A DNA stretch of 64,000 nt from Odontesthes bonariensis. Its lineage: Eukaryota; Chordata; Actinopteri; Atheriniformes; Atherinopsidae. Where the stretch lies: NCBI RefSeq assembly GCF_027942865.1, contig NC_134520.1:3780501-3844500 (forward strand), in the 5' to 3' direction. Below are positions 37,301 through 49,700 of the stretch, piece after piece. The notes below the pieces were generated by a model. It saw only the letters and a list, made by a program, of their open reading frames with translations. It searched no databases and had not been told where the DNA came from. A program made the position numbers and the translations under genes. Position 1 is the first letter of the stretch, and each line of letters begins with the position of its first letter.

Positions 37301-38228
37301 GACTCCAGTTGTAGGTGAGTGGAGCACAGCTGAGTCTCCACCTTCTGCATGTCACTTTCATGGGAGACAGAGAGCTCCCTGATCTTTCTGTCCTTCTCTG
37401 CTGAATCCTGATAAAAAAAAAGAAGATAAAAACAGAAAGGATAAAGGAGCAGGATTGCAGCACAATACCTAAAACACCAGATTTATTTATGGTGCATTGT
37501 TACACTGGATGAAATGAATGTAGCGGCACCTGGATGAGCTGTAGACTGGTGTTGTCAGAGACTGAGGACCTCGCCACAGAGAAACACGTTCCAAGCCATG
37601 GTAACAGTCGTGTTTTGAGAGTGTCCACTCCAGCATAGTGACCGCCTGATTCGTTACGAAAGATGTTAAAATCACGTTCAAGGTTCGAAAATCAGAGTGC
37701 TGAGCTGCAGATGTGAAGGTTACCCTCAGCAGCCGCATGGTTGAGGATGACAAACAGCTGGCCCTGGATCTTGGCGGTGAGTTCAATCAGCTCGCAACAT
37801 CTGTTCAGATTCTGGTCACAGGAAATCACCTGTGAAAGGAAACAAACTCTTGCATTTATCATTTTAGGAATATAAAGGACTTCAGCTTTTAGACTTTTTT
37901 TTCTTTTCTGTTTCCTGTTGCAGTTACGCGGCTTAATGTTACAGTAACTCTTTTGTCACGATTGACATAAAGACCTTTGAAAATGTTTTAAAACCTTTCT
38001 AAAGTCACTTTAAAAAAGAGATGTGGGCAAATTCTTTCCACTCAATCAAGGAAAAGTAATAAGCTCTGCAAGAGAAGCATTACGTTAGCATAACTTGTAA
38101 GAGACCTTGACATAAAGTGACTATATTTTGTTTGTCCTGTTATGATTGAATATTTGAAGTATCTTAGTCATGCACATGTAAATGCCTTGTTTTGCTTTTA
38201 TTAACCTGGATAAGGTCTTACTTGTTTC

Positions 38229-38259
<31 letters not shown>

Positions 38260-41200
38260 TGAATATTTCAGTGCTCCAACAAAAACATGGTATGTCCAAT
38301 AGGCTCTGATTGTGGCTGAGATGCAATCGTGCACACAGGATCCAGAACCTTGAAGCTCAAATGACCATGTTTGCAGGCATCTGAATAAGGATGCTCAAAT
38401 TCCATATAAACACCAGAATAAGACTCTAAGATCAGATACTAATTTCCATTAGTAACTGCCTGCTTTGACTTCATGCTGTTTTATATCAACAACTAGTGAC
38501 TACCCTTCTTTGTGTTTGTCCACTCTTTCTGCCACACACTCTTATGTTTGCCTTGATGATGGATCTATAGTTGGAAAATCCTGCAGCCCAACATCAACAT
38601 CCGTCCTCAGCACCCTTAAAGTTGTCATATCCTCTTTCCTGTCCATCCCAAGATAAGCTGGCATGCAAAGACAACCAACAGAACCTGCAGTCTCTTCAGT
38701 TTTGTACAATGGTGCCAACAGCTACACCACAAAGTCAAATCAGGTCCCTGACTGGTTGTTTTTCAGTGGCAAGTTGAGTCTGAGTGTATGACTACCCTCC
38801 TCTGTCCACTGTATTACTCTTATTGTGACAACTGGCTTTGTTGCATTATTCTGAAACCCTTTCATACAGTTAGTTATCCTTTACGGAGTAAGGTTCAGGC
38901 ATTTTAAGAGACACAGCTGAATTCTAGGATCAACCACATCACTATAAATTGGGAGGTGATGTTTCCAGCTGTTTTACCCTTTAATCTACACAGATATGTC
39001 ATTCAAATAATTATCTAACACTACTTAAAGTACATGGAACTGGTTACTCTCGCTAATGTAAGTCACACTTGTTGCCAGTAAAGCCAGAATTTGAGTCATG
39101 GTGAAGACCCCAAAACACATTTCCTGTGCTGTAGCCTTTAGTAAGATTTGATGTGGCTGCAATCCCATATGGTGGCTCTGTGGTTTATCGAGTATCCCAG
39201 CCAGCACCTAATGACTTTTCCCAGTGGCAATGCATTACAGTTATCCCTTTGTCACACTTGGCCAAAATCTTTTCGTCTTATTTTAAATAAGTATGGAGAT
39301 GCACTCCCAAGAATTTGAATTGAATAGGGCTCGGGCACGTGACGTCACTACGTGAGCGGCGGCCATACTGGAGGCTCAGAACTGTTTTGTTTACATTGTT
39401 TTCCACTGCGCGCAGACGTACTCCCGCCTGGTCTCGGAACTTTCTTCGTTGGTTTATCTATTTTACTTATTGTCTTTGCCACTATGGTCGCACATTGCTG
39501 TGTCGTGGGGTGCAATAGCGTAAGCCGTGACAGGAATGGGGGGGAAATCGTAAATGGTTTGTCTTTTTACCGGTTTCCTGCTTGGAGGCGCACCCACGGA
39601 GACCAAGTGTCCGAGATAACAAAGCGTCGTCGACTAGCATGGATCGCTGCTGTAAGACGACCAAGCATAACTTTCCACTCAATCCCGGTGTCGATGAGAG
39701 TGTGTTCTCTGCATTTTCATTCTGGTAAGTTACAGACTTTTGTGTGCTGAGGTAAAGATCCCCGCCTTCACAAGAGGACACTGTCAGTTGGAAGCAAGGG
39801 ATGTCTCAATGGGTTAAAAGCGGAGGACAAATTTCGTGTGTATGCATGTATACATGACAATAAATCTGATCTTAATCTTAATTTAATGTGGAAAATACAA
39901 GGAAAATTGCCCATCTCCAAATTCACATGGAAAGGGCGATTGGAACTGTCAGAAACAATACACCTTTTTGTCAGCAAAAGTACCTATCAACATAGTTCTG
40001 CCATGCGAAGGTGAAGACAAAACATTCTTTGACAAGATTGTGTCTGTATGTTGTACTCTGACCACCATGAGCAGGAGTGTTGTGCAAAGTTGAAGTCGTC
40101 TGAAATAAATATGCTTTGAGATACAGCCAAGTGTGTGTGTTTCATTATTTATTTACAAGTAGAGTAACATGACAAAAGTGTAAAGTGTCATTAGAATTGA
40201 AACTGTTGCAAAGTATAAGCACTGACACCACATACTATATACGCAATTATGTCCGAAAGGGTGAACTTAGGCAGTAAATCTTCGTCGACAATCCATTCCT
40301 TGCTCGGTATTTCATAAGGGTCCAGTCCGTTTATAACGCCAATCTTCTGTATGTACCGATCTCTGGCTTCCTTCTGTAATGTATCCCGGTATATCCCACA
40401 TCCTTTCTTCGATTTTAACATGCTTTTCTCTCACTTTTCTCTCACTGTTTGGTCCTTGATCTCCGTCTTGCCTCAGGGTTTGTTTACGAGATTGAGCCTC
40501 CAATATGGCGACCATATCCCAGAATGCAACGCGTGTGCCCGAGCCCTATTGCCTGTCCATAGGACACACATGCTAGATAAACCTTGACTTTCAGTTTTTT
40601 ACTGTAAAAAAGACCGCTTTTTATTCTTTAAATTACATTTTTGGATCATTATGTTACTATAGCACAAGTTCCAACTTATTTCTTCCTATTAAGTTTAGAA
40701 AAATTGTTTCGGCTCCGTGAAACGCGCCGGTTCCGGTTGGAGCGCCCTAGTTCCGGTGTAGTTACCGAGTGGGATTTCTACCGGAAGCAACAGGAAGAGA
40801 ACCATCTTAAAAGTGAAACATCTTTGGAACTGTCCAGCCGTAGCCATGGCGACTGGCGTCCATGGCAACCAAACTCTACTTAAATCAATGTAATCTAAGA
40901 TAGTGCATTCCTTTGCTGTGTTGCTTTGAATTATTAAATGCATTTTTAAAACACTGCAATTCAGCTGTTTGATAAATAACAAAAATGACCATTTTATTTA
41001 AAAGTAAATAAAATGGCACTTTTACGAGACTTCTTTAAGAAATACCTACACAATCACCAAGAGTAAAAGTAAAGTATCATTTTGAAAGGAGGAGGTGGAT
41101 ATCATGTGTATCCTTTTGACGAACATTTCCAACTGAATATTATCGTAATAATGACCAAACACTGATGCCCGGCTAAGGGCAGGTGAAGTGGCTTGGTCAG

Positions 41201-41321
41201 ATTTAGGCCGACCGTGACTTAGTGATGAACTTACGTGGTAGTCTTTGTGCCAGCTCTCAAGCTTGTCCTGCAAGACGCTGAAGGAAGATGTATTGGTCAA
41301 TCTCCTTAAAGTGTCCGCCAT
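34378..41321 (-). CDS. spata18: Mitochondria-eating protein (Mieap), 12 coding exons, 491 aa
   Basis: Mieap acts at mitochondria in quality control and is also abundant in sperm and ciliated cells. Exons (minus strand): 41321-41235, 37829-37724, 37645-37530, 37407-37289, 37201-37106, 37014-36880, 36810-36579, 35647-35489, 35372-35197, 34985-34862, 34747-34679, 34434-34378. All junctions are GT-AG and phases agree, giving 1,476 nt (human protein 538 aa). Residues 1-29 are [11 protein letters not shown]...; exon 2 carries [20 protein letters not shown]; exons 4-6 (104-220) are charged and coiled-coil-like; exon 7 opens with an SR/SP-rich stretch ([17 protein letters not shown]). Exons 7-10 form the conserved C-terminal domain ([65 protein letters not shown]). 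The tail is again SR-rich. The 3.4-kb first intron hosts a DNA transposon. The UTR ends are not defined by the sequence alone. Confidence 0.95.
35735..35795 (+). repeat. L2-type LINE tail fragment in a spata18 intron
   Basis: GTGCTATACAAATAAATTTG followed by TTTGAT repeats, the generic 3' end of fish L2 elements and dependent SINEs. Nothing upstream identifies the body. Confidence 0.6.
38229..39322. other. spata18 intron 1, unassigned part
   Basis: It begins with a T homopolymer (about 38,229-38,254). No exon or repeat body was recognised in the rest. Confidence 0.5.
39484..39750 (+). pseudogene. THAP-domain exon of the transposon
   Basis: An ATG at 39,484 opens [18 protein letters not shown], followed by LSFYRFP, a basic segment with RRLAWIAAV, and VCSLHFHSG. 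This is the C2CH layout (CX4C...CX2H) of a THAP zinc-binding DNA-binding domain, used by P-element-type and other DNA transposases and by domesticated host proteins. The frame meets GTAAGT directly after HFHSG (about 39,724), a good splice donor, so this looks like the first exon of a spliced gene. The following catalytic exons are absent. A possible last exon with AATAAA lies near 39,980-40,109. Confidence 0.75.
40191..40515 (-). pseudogene. Opposing exon of the transposon, function unknown
   Basis: On the minus strand an ATG at 40,515 lies inside the right TIR ([12 protein letters not shown]). A second, overlapping frame from 40,421 reads [20 protein letters not shown], then [11 protein letters not shown] and [19 protein letters not shown]. 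The second style, an ARDRY...DPY...W block ending in an Ala/Tyr-rich helix, recalls first exons of large fish transposons that carry a YqaJ-type nuclease with a THAP gene. That comparison is from memory and uncertain. Two frames suggest an unrecognised splice or a frameshift. Confidence 0.45.
40840..40869. promoter_or_regulatory. Pair of RFX-type X-box motifs in spata18 intron 1
   Basis: GTAGCCATGGCGAC (40,840-40,853) fits the X-box consensus GTNRCC-NN-RGYRAC. GCGTCCATGGCAAC (40,856-40,869) has a perfect right half-site. They start 16 bp apart, about 370-400 bp inside intron 1. ETS-like TTCCGG/CCGGAAG motifs lie just beside them (about 40,730-40,790). RFX factors drive ciliary and sperm-axoneme genes, which suits the known expression of spata18. 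Binding is inferred. Confidence 0.5.
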
Positions 41322-41849
41322 GTCCGTCCAAAATAACTAATCCTCAGAGGTTTAAAATACCCCAGGAGGAGCAGGAGGCGGAGGGTTCGATCTGGAGTAA
41401 GAAATTCCTGGCTCTGCAGCTTTCTCCACCCTCGACACACAGATGCCAAGCACCGCCTCAGTTGTGGCAACCAAGCAAAGAGGCGAGCAGACAACCAGAG
41501 CAGACAACCAGAGCAGACAACCAGGGCGCGTTAGATAAATAACTGCTGACGGTCGGTGTGTGAGCGCGAGCCCCTCAGTCAGTCCTCTGCGGGTGCTGTT
41601 TACTTGTGACACCAAAAGCTACGATTGTAATGTTATACTGTCAAACGAAACCAAACGCCTGAAAAGCAACCCCCAGAAACACGGGTGCTGGTGTATCTGC
41701 TCGCTATGCGACTGTGTTGGATTAAATCCGATTATATTGTAGTATGACACGCTAAACTTTTTCTACCTGCCTGTTTAACATTCCACTCCAACACTCTATT
41801 GACTGCAATTTGCACAGCTGTCAATATTTTCATTATTTTACATTTGTCA

Positions 41850-41923
41850 GTAGCTACAATATTTAATTAATATATTTAATTAACATATATAAATTAAATA
41901 TTTTAATTAAATATTGTAGCTAC
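41850..41923. repeat. Perfect 21-bp inverted repeat (hairpin)
   Basis: The 21-base arm 41,850-41,870 (starting GTAGCTACAATATT) is exactly reverse-complementary to 41,903-41,923, with a 32-base AT-rich loop. It could form a cruciform or be the remains of a MITE. Confidence 0.85.
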
Positions 41924-42159
41924 AATAGCAGTATATATACTGTCTGCTCTTTCATTCATTTGCACTATTTTCACATTTAATTTGTCCTGGTTACTTATGT
42001 ACAACTGCACTGTGTGCCTTTAATTACCCCACGGGGACAAATAATGTTTTCGGAATTTAATTGAATTAAACTGAATTAAGTGTGGGAGCCCTTTGTGAGA
42101 CATTTACTGCTTTTAAAACAGCTGGTGCACAATCAGAGTGACTAACTACATGGTAGTTT

Positions 42160-42165
<6 letters not shown>

Positions 42166-42243
<78 letters not shown>

Positions 42244-42276
42244 CGTGCGTGCGTGTGCGTGTGTGTGTGTGTGTGT
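42166..42276. repeat. (TG)n microsatellite, interrupted
   Basis: About 110 bp of TG units, interrupted by several CG-containing steps near 42,240-42,260. The Val/Cys-rich frame across it is spurious. Confidence 0.97.
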
Positions 42277-42782
42277 ACGTGTGTATTTGCTTGTATAAAC
42301 TTTTTCTATGAACAATACATTGTCATCTCACAAACATTCAGTATCAAGTCTAAATGAACATTCAGTTTTTATAATCTGTCCAAAAGATCTTATACAGCGT
42401 ACAAGGATGAAGTTTTTTTCATTATACACACAATCCACCGAATGTTTATCATAGACTTTTCGCAATCTATGGGGCTTTACTTTACCCATGGAAACTTTGA
42501 ATGGAGGTATTTTTCTATTTTAGGATATCTCCTTCATTGGCTGGTTGAACTTGGGATGGACCATCTCTTCCATCGTCGCCACGGTGCCCTTGACACGCTT
42601 AGCACAAATAATCTCTCGTTCGTCTTCATGTAGCCTTTTTATTCACAAGTATGTCATATCGCTGAATATCACTGTGTCACTCTGTCAACAACTCAACTCA
42701 ACCCTTTTTTTTCTTTTCTCCCTCGACGTGGAACAGTGGTACGTTCCCCGTCAATCCGCTGGCAGAAGAGGGAGGGTCAACA

Positions 42783-45263
42783 TGGCGTCCGAGCAGGTCC
42801 GTTATGATCTCTACTCGCTGTCATTCTTGCATTTTACTACGTTCTTTCGCTATTTCCTGCTTACGGAGTGGCTCGTAATTCATTTTGAATTATAAAAAGC
42901 TTAAATTAAAGGGATTCGTTTAAATGTATCGCGTTTTGTTCTTGTGCCCTTTGGAAAAATCTGTGCAGCCCAATAAATTGTGGCCTCCGCGTCGTTATTA
43001 TCGTTTGGCGTTGTTTGGAAATAATAATGTGGCTGTATTAACAGGCCCGCTGTTTGACAACGAAGCAATAAAAAATAGAACAGAATAAAAAATGGCAACA
43101 GAAACCATAGATTAAGGGAGAAAGTGGAGAGGATATGCCATTTTGCTGCTGAAATGAGTGCAGTTTATTTTTAGTTCTGGTCACAGACCGACTGTCGCGG
43201 AGCATTTAGCAGATGCATTCCGGCGCAGAGAGCTCTTTATGTGTTTTATGGCTTTGGGCAGTAAATGGAGAGAAACCCCTTAAAATATCGCATTGTACAT
43301 ACCTGAGCGATGAATGCACGAGAACACTACCGCTGTGTTAAAATGTGATCAGACCTGTGAGAGATGTGAGGTGAATAAATATTTGTGATAAGGCAGCCTG
43401 TCTCTTAGATTAAGTGTATTAGGAAGAGTGAGCTTCAATTTATTAGTAGAGTTACTTATTGATTATGGGACCTGTTTTGTTAAATGTGCAGATTTAGTGT
43501 CGTTTAGAGGTTTGTTTTGCTTTGTAGGAGAGCTCCAATGGGCCGGTGAAGAAGTCCATGCGAGAGAAGGCCATAGAGAGACGCAACATCAACAAGGAAC
43601 ACAACAGTAACTTCAAAGCGGGCTATGTACCTATCGAAGAGGAGCGCCTTCATAAGACGGGGCTGAGAGGACGCAAGGGAAACATGGCTGTTTGCATCAT
43701 TGTTCTCCTCTTCCTCCTGGCCTTAATAAACCTCATTGTGAGTGGCTCACGCCTCACAACACTTATGTTCATCACACACACCTTGCTAAAGTAATAAAAA
43801 GTGTGACTCGTGGCATTTAAAGTCTGCGACAACTCTGCTGTCCCTCAGATCACACTGGTGATATGGACAGTGATTCGCATTGGCCCGAACGGCTGCGACA
43901 GCATGGAGTTCCATGAGAGTGGCCTGCTGCGCTTCAAGCAGAAGGCGGACATGGGCGTGGTTCACCCTCTGCACAAGAGCACGGTGGGAGGCCGTAAAGA
44001 CCAGGACCTGGTCCTTGTTGGCAACAACAACCCGGTGAGAAAAAGCAGAAATCAAGGGCTAAACACTCAGCTTTTTTAAATGAGGTGATGCGCTGCGGGC
44101 CCACCCTCAGAGCTATTTTCTTTTATGTCATGTGTGTTGCTAACAGGTAGTGTTCCAGCAAGGCACCACCAAGCTGAGCGTAGAAAAGGACAAGACCTCG
44201 GTCGTCAGCGATGTTGGCATATCCTTCACAGACCCTCGGACGCAGAACACCTTCTTCAGCACAGACTTTGAAAACCACGAGTTCCATCTGCCCAAAGGAG
44301 TCAAAGTCCTCAGTGTTAAAAAGGCCTCCACAGAAAGGGTGTGTATGCTAATATATATCTAACAAAAAAGTGTTTCGCAACTTTGGCATCGGGTACTGTT
44401 GTTGCACAATAATCCATCATGACCAAGTGAAACTATTTGAAGTTAAAAAAAAGGGACTAAAAGAAAAAGCCCTCATTAACACCGTTGATGGGGTGAAAAG
44501 GAGAAAGTTCAGACATGGCTGGAAATTCCTATTTAAACGCTGTAGAAGCTGAGGATCCATGATTTAGAGAAAGCTGTTGTTTTCTAAGGACAAATATCTG
44601 AATGCCCTTAATTTGCTTACCTAAAAGAGAGTTTCGTAGCTTGGCTGTCTGTGGAGAGACATGATGAGCTCACAGCTAATTACACAGTTTCAAGACGCAA
44701 AGCTATAATCCCTCACAGTGGCGCTTTCAAAACAGTCCAAATCATTCAAATCATAATCATCATGGTGTTACAGCTTGAGCCTCTGTATCAAATCAAATAT
44801 TTTGCATCTGTTTTTTAGATCACCAGTAGTCCATCATCCGACCTGAACATCAAGGGGGACAGCAAGGCCATCATTCGTGGCAATGAGGGTGTGAACATCA
44901 TGGGACGGACTGTAGAGTTTAAAATGGGTGGAGACATCATGCTCAGGGCTGTAAGTATTCCTTGCAGCACTGCGTGCAGTATGTAGCGTTTGCATGTATG
45001 TACGGACCATCAGGCGCAGAGCTGGAAAATGGGGGGTGACTTGTGGGTTTTCCTCTTTGCAGGAGAACAGCATCGTGCTCAACGGGTCAGTCATGTTCAA
45101 TGCCACACGCATCCCCAACTCCGCAGGAGGCGAGTATTTCAATGACAGTCTGGAGAGGTACAAGCTCTGCATGTGTGAAGATCGGACTCTGTTCCGTGTG
45201 CTGGTGAAATTTCCCAACATGGGGTGCCAGACATCAGACAACCCGTGTAGAAAAGCTCACTAG
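42783..45263 (+). CDS. sgcb: Beta-sarcoglycan, 6 exons, 311 aa
   Basis: A core subunit of the sarcoglycan complex, part of the dystrophin-glycoprotein complex at the muscle cell membrane. Exons: 42783-42797, 43528-43737, 43849-44034, 44147-44338, 44819-44950, 45063-45263. All junctions are GT-AG and all exons start in phase 0. The ATG sits in a tiny first exon (MASEQ), as in mammals where exon 1 is also very short. The cytoplasmic N-terminus has SSNGPVKKSMREKAIERR; one membrane span lies about residues 58-82 (MAVCIIVLLFLLALINLI). The extracellular part has CDSMEFHESGLLRFKQ and VFQQGTTKLSVEKDKTS, three potential N-glycosylation sites in exon 6 (NGS, NAT, NDS), and the C-terminal Cys cluster YKLCMC...MGC...NPC. 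Human SGCB is 318 aa and highly similar. No disruption is seen. Confidence 0.98.
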
Positions 45264-46293
45264 GACCGATCTGCTGTCACACAACCCCTGCAGTCTGTAG
45301 CCACTGAAATCAAACAAACCACTTTGACATTTGTGTGTTTTGGATTGAATATTGTTGCAAAGTTTTGGATATCTTTAATGGCTTGCAAAGAACATCAAAT
45401 TCAGGTGAACTATCTGAGTGCCAAACGCTGATCATGTGACAGATCATTTCCACTTATCCAAAGATATCACTTGTAAGTACTTCTCTTGTTCTGCAGAATT
45501 GCCAACCATCATCTAAAATTCACAACACCTTATGGCTGCACATTACCTTTATGCTTATGAGGGATAGAGTAGTTCACCTTGCCCGTTGGTAGCAATTATA
45601 AGCTGCAGTATTTATTTTTTGCCGTGTTGTCAACTGTCACTAATACACAAACCCTACGGAGGGTTTGTTTAAGATTTGATTATTCCTGGCAGCTGTATAT
45701 ATTATCGCTAGTATATGAACTGAGACATGTGAGACGCTACATGGTAATTATGACGTGTGTAACGCTTCCAGTTGTGCAGAATTTGAGATCATTTGTAATA
45801 TGTAAAATACATTTTAGGCCGTCCAGTGATACGAAAGCAGAGCAGATCTCCTTCTGCACATCTTGGACTTTATATCATGCATGTGCCAACAGATTTAAAG
45901 GGATGATATATTTAATAAATATATTCTAATTTTATTGCAGAAGCTTTTTTACAGCGAGAAAAAATATAATTGTGGTAAAACAGAATGAGAGTGTGCACTA
46001 AATGATACTACAGATAAATGCCTATGTATTTAAATGTTGAGAGATATGAAATAACTCGGGGTGAAGCCTGTGTAGAGTGGTTTGAGTTTTTACTTTGCTT
46101 TGGATCTTCTTGTATGTTGTATCTCAGTATTGATGTTGAGAACATTTGTTGTAGTTCTCAGAGTGCAGACGTGATGCCTTTTGTGAGAGAAACTGTGTTT
46201 TTGATCACCTACATGGAATGACATGTGACATGTGTGAACCAGCCTCATTTGAAAGTTAGTCCAAAATGTCATGAGTTTGTTTGTGTCAATAAA
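45264..46293 (+). other. sgcb: sgcb 3' UTR
   Basis: About 1 kb after the stop, AT-rich, without other features, ending at AATAAA (46,288-46,293). A second AATAAA lies about 36 bases downstream. Confidence 0.6.
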
Positions 46294-46786
46294 GAAACTT
46301 GTTGCCATGCGAAACATTGCGTCAATAAATGCCTCATCGTTTATCTGGTCATTTAAAATCATAAAAATACAATACCCCCCCCCCATGCAACATAAACTTT
46401 AAAGGACCGCTTGCTTATCTGTCATACCTCAAGAGAAAAACAATGACAGTAAGACATTAACTCGACATGTAAATGATTGAATCACGGAGTGGCATCTTTG
46501 GGCAGGTGCTTGTTAAGCAAGGCGCAGCAAAATCCACTTCAGACTTTGATCCGAACATGCTCGAGAGTGCTTTCTGGGTGGGAAAAGAGTCACAAGCTTT
46601 CCTACCTGTTCACTGCAGAGCGTATACACAGGTGAGTTGCTGTATTGATGAATAATATTCTTTGTCATATTCACTGAGGACTTTTAATCTTTAACGTAGA
46701 GATGTGAAAGTCACAACATGTCCTACTATGACAAACTAATCTTGTATTCTTTTTCTATGTTTATGTGTTTCAGGGGGTGGCTTGCG

Positions 46787-49700
46787 ATGGCAGTACCCCG
46801 GGCGTTTTTGACTGCGGCGGTCCTCCTGGTGTCTTTTGGTTCCCGTTGCTCTTCCTTACCTGTCTGTCCGCAGTCCTGCAACTGTCAGAGAGCTCCACTG
46901 CTCAACTGCTCATCATCTGGCCTGTCCTCAGTGCCACAACTCATCCAATACTCTGTCACAGAGCTAGACTTGTCTCATAACCTCCTCGCCTCTGTAACAC
47001 TTCACCGTCCACATCATAATCTCAGGAGCATATGGCTGGGAAACAACAGCATCACACACTTATCTCTCTGCACAGAGAGAAATGTCGGGGGTCGATATCT
47101 CAGACATCGCTTGGGAACTTGGAGTGGAAAGGGGTGCCTGACTTGGGCCCCCACCCTGCAGCTGCTATCTGTTGAGAGGAATCAGCTTGAACAGCTTCCA
47201 GAGGGTGAGTCAGTGCAATATATTGTAGTCATATACCCATAAAAAGATGACCATGTCAGTGCAATTTAAGAATCTAAAAGCATGATCTAATCAAGTGTCA
47301 GGTGCAGCTGTTAACAAAATGATTAAAATTATGTCACGGAAAATGCTAAAGCTAAAAGTGGTCCAACATAACATTAATATGGAGCTATTTTTTGGCCATG
47401 TAGTCAATCATTATCATTGGTATCTATTAAGTGGTATAAAGGTATAAAGGAATGTGAAATGCAAATACTCAATCATTGTTCGGACTGTACACCTTTATTT
47501 ACCCGTAGGAATGTAACTGAAGAATGTCTATGAGTCACTGTGAAAAGATAAGCCAACCTCAAATGCTACCTTGAAAGGTGGCCTCAGGTCTACGCCATAG
47601 TCCACAGCAGAATGAATCTTGGAGGCGTGTGCGAACTGCCTCTACATAAGATTCTCTGATATAAAGAAACCCTCCCACCGATATCTTCTATCTTTAGCAC
47701 TTTGCTCCATGCCCGAAATGACTGAACCTTCCCAGATAATGACACTGTACGCCCAGCCACAGACAGATGTAAATGGGCAACCCAGCGTTTATCTTTACCC
47801 CTGCATCAACATGTTTTCCTTATCACCATCTGAACATGTGTTTTTCAGAAAACTAGCATTGACTATTTTTCTTCTGAAAGCATGTGCCGACAGCCCATTT
47901 ACCTCACCAGTGCTGTGTTGACTGTCATAGGCCTGATGCTATTTGGTATTCAGATCACAGAACCTTCAGTGCCTCCTCAATGAAGCGTTTGTTTCAGACC
48001 AGCCGTCTCAGGGAGATTGTCTCAAGCTAATGAAAAGGAGGAGACGGTGGACAAAACTATTTGCCCAATTGCAGTGGTCACATTGTTAAAGTGTTTCCTA
48101 AGAAAATAAGACAAAAAACTATTCGGATTCATTAGATTAGATTGTACTTTATTTAACCCACAACGGGGAAATTCACTTGTCACAGCAGCAACAACAGACA
48201 TGAAACAAGAAATTAAAAAAGATAAAACATTTTTTTTTTAAAGAAAAAAAGTACTAAAAAGTAAGAAAAAAAAAAAAGTAAGTACTAAAAAGTACTCATG
48301 GATGAGCTGCATTTTGATCTGGACATTTTTACACAATATCCTACCAAAGGTAGAGAGACCCGTTGTTCATATTTTATAATCTCGGCACTCAAAATACAGC
48401 AAACTTCCAAACAAACAATCTTCATAGCTAAGAATAACTTGTGTTAAATTGATTTAATGTACAATAATCTACAGCCGTACTGAACCCGTTATTCTCCCTG
48501 AAAACCTTCAAGATACAGTACATACCTTGCTCCCTTCAAGAAGAACCTACTCGTGACGTTGAGTCCTGATGAAACCTTTTGTTTCTGTCATTAAGGTCTG
48601 GATGGCATTGAGTCCTTACAGGTTCTGCAGCTCTCTTTCAACAGGATCTCAATCCTGAGACCAGAAGAGCTTAGTCACCTTCGACAGCTCAAAGAGCTAG
48701 ACTTACAACACAACCTCATCAGACATATCCAACCACAGATGTTCCAGGATTTAGTCCAGCTCAGGGTAAGACTGGCTTCTGCTGCTTAGAAGTTTGTCTT
48801 TGAGACAGGTATTGTTGTCTAATTAGGCCTTAATAATCTAACTTTTGAAAGAACATATTGAGAGTATCCTCAAATTGAATATAAATGTTGAATGAGTGTG
48901 TTTTTTAATTGTGATAGATAGTCCATCTAATTACTTGTATCAGTATCAGTTATGGTTGTTTTTGTTTTTCTCTCAAAGGTCCTTGATCTGAGCTTCAACA
49001 TGTTGACCAGCCTCCATCCTTTGATGTACCTCACGCTGCGCAACATTGGAACAGATGTTAGGCTCGGTGGAAACAGGTGGCAGTGTGACTGCAGCATGCG
49101 TAGTCTAAGACGGCGGATGGCTTATGACAACAGCAGAGGGCTGCAGGCTTGGACTGTGGTTTGCATTTTCCCCTCCATCCTCTCAGGCAGAGACCTTCGA
49201 CAGCTGAGGGAGGAGGACCTAAAATGTTCAAGCACTGAAGACAACCCAGATCTCCACCGAGATGTGACAGTCTATAGTGGCTCTGAGATACTGCTATCTT
49301 GCTCTGCACAAGGTAAAACAATCAGGAATTATGTCAAAGAATTACATACATGCAGTATTTAACAATGTACGTTTGTCCAACTCCAACTCCAATTGTCTCT
49401 TTTGTAGACTCAGTGTGGTGGACCCCCAGTGGTCAAGCATCTGGGAGCCAGCATCAGGAAGGTCTGGTGATCAGTGACATCTCAGAGAAAGACACAGGAT
49501 TGTATGTATGTGTGTCTGAAGAAAATCAAATTGTGTCTGTTTTTAACCTCCAAATTAGTGAAATAGTAGGTTCAAGAAAATCAAATCTTCCCAGGACCCG
49601 CCGACAAATAATCCCACCACACACCTCAAACAGGATAGCAGAAGAGAAAAACCAGAGAGTAGCACAGTCTGACTTGGCTCTGGCTGTGTGTCTGTCTATT

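Larger units (their letters stand above)
39323..40550. mobile_element. DNA transposon with long imperfect TIRs in spata18 intron 1
   Basis: The left end AATAGGGCTCGGGCAC (39,323-39,338) is the exact reverse complement of the right end (40,535-40,550). Similarity resumes further in, where CGGCCATACTGGAGGCTCA on the left pairs with TCGCCATATTGGAGGCTCA on the right strand, giving terminal inverted repeats of about 53 bp. A TA outside GGGCTCGGG may be the target duplication; otherwise it is part of the TIR. It carries a THAP-domain exon at the left (plus) and another protein-like exon at the right (minus), both pointing inward. At 1.2 kb it must be a non-autonomous derivative. A LINE-tail-like stretch near 39,825-39,885 may be a nested insertion. 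Confidence 0.75.
41322..42782. other. spata18-sgcb divergent intergenic region
   Basis: About 1.46 kb containing both promoters. It holds GTTGTGGCAACC (41,461-41,472, X-box-like half-site), a short tandem of GAGCAGACAACCA units (about 41,488-41,526), an AT-rich hairpin (41,850-41,923), a LINE-tail-like stretch (about 41,985-42,080) and a (TG)n tract. No further gene was found. Confidence 0.6.
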
